Assembly (NCBI GenBank): GCA_002308915.1
Contig: DBWI01000014.1
Span: 1-64,000 of the forward strand
Length of the DNA: 64,000 bases
Direction: 5' to 3'
DNA from: Christensenella sp. UBA1242
Lineage (GTDB): Bacteria > Bacillota > Clostridia > Christensenellales > UBA1242
Shown here: piece after piece, positions 62,186 through 64,000 of the stretch
Position numbering within the stretch: the first letter of the stretch is position 1
Layout of the letters: the number at the start of each line of letters is the position of its first letter
Program-made: the position numbers and the translations under genes
Notes under the pieces: generated by a model
Seen by the model: only the letters and a program-made list of their open reading frames with translations
The model's database searches: none
Told to the model about the DNA's origin: nothing

Positions 62186-62929
62186 TTATTTTCTGTCCCT
62201 TGAATTTAGTATAAAGAACAAAACAAATCTTAATAATTGTAAAATTGATACAACAATTGCTGCAACATAAGTCATTGCTGCTGCAGATAAAACTTTTTTT
62301 GCGCCTTTAACTTCCAATTCATCTAGACTTCCAGTTTCTACTAACATTTTTAAGCCACGTTTTGATGCATTTAATTCAACAGGTAAGGTAACTAATGAAA
62401 ATAGCAAAGTAACACCAAAGAATGCTACGCCAGCCCATAAGAATGCCTTACCAATAACACCACCAATATATGCAAAATCAAGAATAATTCCAATCAAAAT
62501 TAGTGGCCAAACAAATGCGTTCATAATACTGCTTGTTTTTGCTAAAACTGTTCTAACTTTTAATGGGGCATATCCTTCACTGTGTTGAATTACGTGTCCA
62601 ATTTCATGTGCAGCAACTGCAAGAGAGGCAACACTATCTTCGCCGTAAACTCTTTTTGATAGTGTTACAACTCCACTCTGTGGGTCATAGTTATCAATCA
62701 AGTCATCACTATCACCCTGTCTTACAACAGCATCAAGAATATTATTTTTTTCAAGAATTTTGTTCGCAACTTCAGCACCAGTATATCCTTTTGCAGATTT
62801 AACTTGGTAGTATTTTGCGAATGTTAAATTTACTTTTAAACTCATTACTGATGCAAAAATAATTCCTGGCAAAAGTATTAAACCAAGAAGTGTGTATTCA
62901 ATATATTCAGGTGAGAACAAAATCCACAT
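62186..62929 (-). CDS. YugP-type membrane zinc metallopeptidase 1
   Basis: 247 residues: N-terminal TM, soluble domain with catalytic HEIGHVIQH (HEXXH), two central TMs, the third-ligand region LPVELNASKRGLKML and a C-terminal TM. Member of the Zn_peptidase_2/YugP family found in Bacillota membranes; substrates are not well known. SD TAGGAG, 9 bp after the following paralogue's stop. A version without HEXXH is encoded at 21039-21842. Confidence 0.9.
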   Translation of the reverse strand: MWILFSPEYIEYTLLGLILLPGIIFASVMSLKVNLTFAKYYQVKSAKGYTGAEVANKILEKNNILDAVVRQGDSDDLIDNYDPQSGVVTLSKRVYGEDSVASLAVAAHEIGHVIQHSEGYAPLKVRTVLAKTSSIMNAFVWPLILIGIILDFAYIGGVIGKAFLWAGVAFFGVTLLFSLVTLPVELNASKRGLKMLVETGSLDELEVKGAKKVLSAAAMTYVAAIVVSILQLLRFVLFFILNSRDRK

Positions 62930-62938
62930 ATTAAGCTC

Positions 62939-63649
62939 CTAATAAAAATCATATTTATTAACTAGCATTGTCCATTTTAGAACACTCTTTAGGAATGAAG
63001 CAATGTATGTTAATTTGGCGGCGGCCAAGACTTTTTTTGCACATTTTACGTCTTCTTCGTCAAAATATGCATATTTTTGTAGTAATCCTATTGCATTTTC
63101 CGATGCTTCTCTTTCTATTTGAATTGTTGAAAGTTTTGCAATAAGACCACTTAAAAAACAAAATATACCAACAGCAAAAACAGCTATTGCTGGAATAATA
63201 CTAAAAAATGCAATTGGAATTGCAATTAGAACAAATGGCAAAGCGAGTTTTGATACAATAGAGCAAAAAACCAATTTTCTTCCAAACTTTTTCATTTTTT
63301 CTGGAGTGTCACGATATTGAATTGCGTGACCAAGTTCATGTGCACAAACAGAGAATGCCGAAACATTATTTGCAGATGCAACACCTTGGGAAAGAGAGAT
63401 TGTTTCTTTGTAGTAATTGTCTGTCAAAATTCCTGGAATAATTGTTGTTCTTACTCTGCCATGAAATTCATTGTCAGAAACAGTTTGTGCAAATTTGAGA
63501 GGAGTGTTGAAATCAACAATTCTTTTTGAAAACTTGTTGTAAACAACAAGCAAATTTTCGCCAGCAAAATTAGCGACTGCAAGACCAATCACCAACAATA
63601 GCACAATTGCACCAATAACTGACAAAATTATAATTGTTTGTAAATCCAT
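62939..63649 (-). CDS. YugP-type membrane zinc metallopeptidase 2
   Basis: 236 residues, paralogue of the next gene, with HELGHAIQY and the later IEREASENAIGLLQ ligand region. First gene of a unit of three peptidases (two YugP-type and one M18). The ATG has no SD and is six bases downstream of CATTAT, so it may be translated leaderlessly. Confidence 0.88.
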   Translation of the reverse strand: MDLQTIIILSVIGAIVLLLVIGLAVANFAGENLLVVYNKFSKRIVDFNTPLKFAQTVSDNEFHGRVRTTIIPGILTDNYYKETISLSQGVASANNVSAFSVCAHELGHAIQYRDTPEKMKKFGRKLVFCSIVSKLALPFVLIAIPIAFFSIIPAIAVFAVGIFCFLSGLIAKLSTIQIEREASENAIGLLQKYAYFDEEDVKCAKKVLAAAKLTYIASFLKSVLKWTMLVNKYDFY

Positions 63650-63655
63650 ACATAT

Positions 63656-63684
63656 ATAATGTGCAAAAAAAAAGAAAAAGTCAA
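63656..63684 (-). promoter_or_regulatory. Promoter of peptidase operon (leaderless)
   Basis: TTGACT (63679-63684), 17-bp spacer, CATTAT (63656-63661), six bases to the ATG. Confidence 0.55.
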
Positions 63685-63709
63685 ATCAATTAATGCTTTA
63701 TAATGCATA

Positions 63710-63738
63710 TTGACAAAAACATGAAAGTGGTGTAATAT
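63710..63738 (+). promoter_or_regulatory. Promoter of edge gene
   Basis: TTGACA (63710-63715), 17-bp spacer, TAATAT (63733-63738). Confidence 0.75.
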
Positions 63739-63761
63739 AAAAACATAAGGGGAGAAAAATT

Positions 63762-64000
63762 ATGGCAAAATTAACAGAAAAAGAAGTTGTTGAACAAATA
63801 ATAAATGCAGATATCAACTTTTTTGATGAATTAGAAGAAGAAAAAGAATACAAAGAGCTTCAAGAGATTTATAAAGAAGAAGAAAAACTTGCAGAAAAAG
63901 CAGAAAAAGAAGCAAAGCCATTCGAAGAAATTCAAGAACAAATGAAAAATGATTTTCGTAAAATAATTGCGGAAAATTATTTTATTGATACTCATGAAAC
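63762..64000 (+). CDS. Charged helical protein, partial at right edge
   Basis: The first 79 codons of a gene cut by the window end. Starts MAKLTEKEV after GGGGAGA, with a strong promoter. Very rich in Glu and Lys, probably coiled coil (EYKELQEIYKEEEKL). No family recognised from this part. Confidence 0.7.
   Translation, partial: MAKLTEKEVVEQIINADINFFDELEEEKEYKELQEIYKEEEKLAEKAEKEAKPFEEIQEQMKNDFRKIIAENYFIDTHE

Noticed and set aside
1..64000. CRISPR arrays, insertion sequences, prophage genes
   Set aside because: No regularly spaced short repeats, transposase, integrase or phage structural gene is visible in any frame; the InlB repeats are in-frame protein repeats.

Overview
The window is AT-rich and carries a Bacillota-type gene set: sigma-A promoters (TTGACA / TATAAT), AGGAG ribosome binding sites, ParABS with the 16-bp parS palindrome, TTATCCACA DnaA boxes, tRNA genes with encoded CCA, and UGA as a stop read by a PrfB that has the usual autoregulatory frameshift. 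Many genes encode secreted, lipoprotein or membrane-anchored products (InlB B-type repeats, cohesin/dockerin-like modules, GLUG repeats, BspA-like LRR, DUF5050-like propeller). An uncultured, probably gut-associated, Clostridia-like bacterium fits best; the species cannot be named from sequence alone.

Layout. 1-13.2 kb: minus-strand accessory genes: a STAS-kinase fusion, a coiled-coil protein, a transglutaminase-like protein, and a two-gene surface operon in which a repeat-rich cohesin-like lipoprotein precedes a 2108-residue dockerin/InlB/LRR protein. 13.2-24.7 kb: leuS, an SDR, a phosphohexomutase, a tandem-duplicated acetyltransferase, and a four-gene envelope operon with a metzincin and an inactivated YugP-like protein. 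24.8-31.4 kb: dnaA-dnaN, an Ig-like membrane protein and a second transglutaminase-like protein. 31.4-43.3 kb: tRNA-Glu, mscS, a lipoprotein, tlyA, tRNA-Ala, a degraded mtnN start, hisS with tRNA-His, tsaD, prfB, tmk, an ArsR regulator and cvpA. 43.4-43.8 kb: four parS sites and four perfect DnaA boxes, the best oriC candidate. 43.8-54.3 kb: parB, parA, rsmG, mnmG and mnmE, split by a BcgI-like restriction-modification cassette and an acyltransferase-fold gene. 54.2-59.2 kb: five tandem HipA/CtkA-like kinase-fold paralogues read into mnmE. 59.2-64 kb: two unknown genes, an M18 aminopeptidase, two YugP-type metalloproteases and a gene running off the edge.

Main discoveries. (1) hisS is preceded by a promoter, an 11-codon leader peptide with three consecutive His codons and a set of mutually exclusive hairpins ending in a terminator. 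This reads as a ribosome-mediated histidine attenuator on an aminoacyl-tRNA synthetase gene. (2) Five paralogous HipA-like kinases lie in one operon upstream of mnmE. (3) Several genes start 6-9 nt after a -10 box with no Shine-Dalgarno, so leaderless mRNAs seem common here; the His leader peptide itself is nearly leaderless. (4) The parS/DnaA-box cluster lies about 16 kb from dnaA-dnaN.
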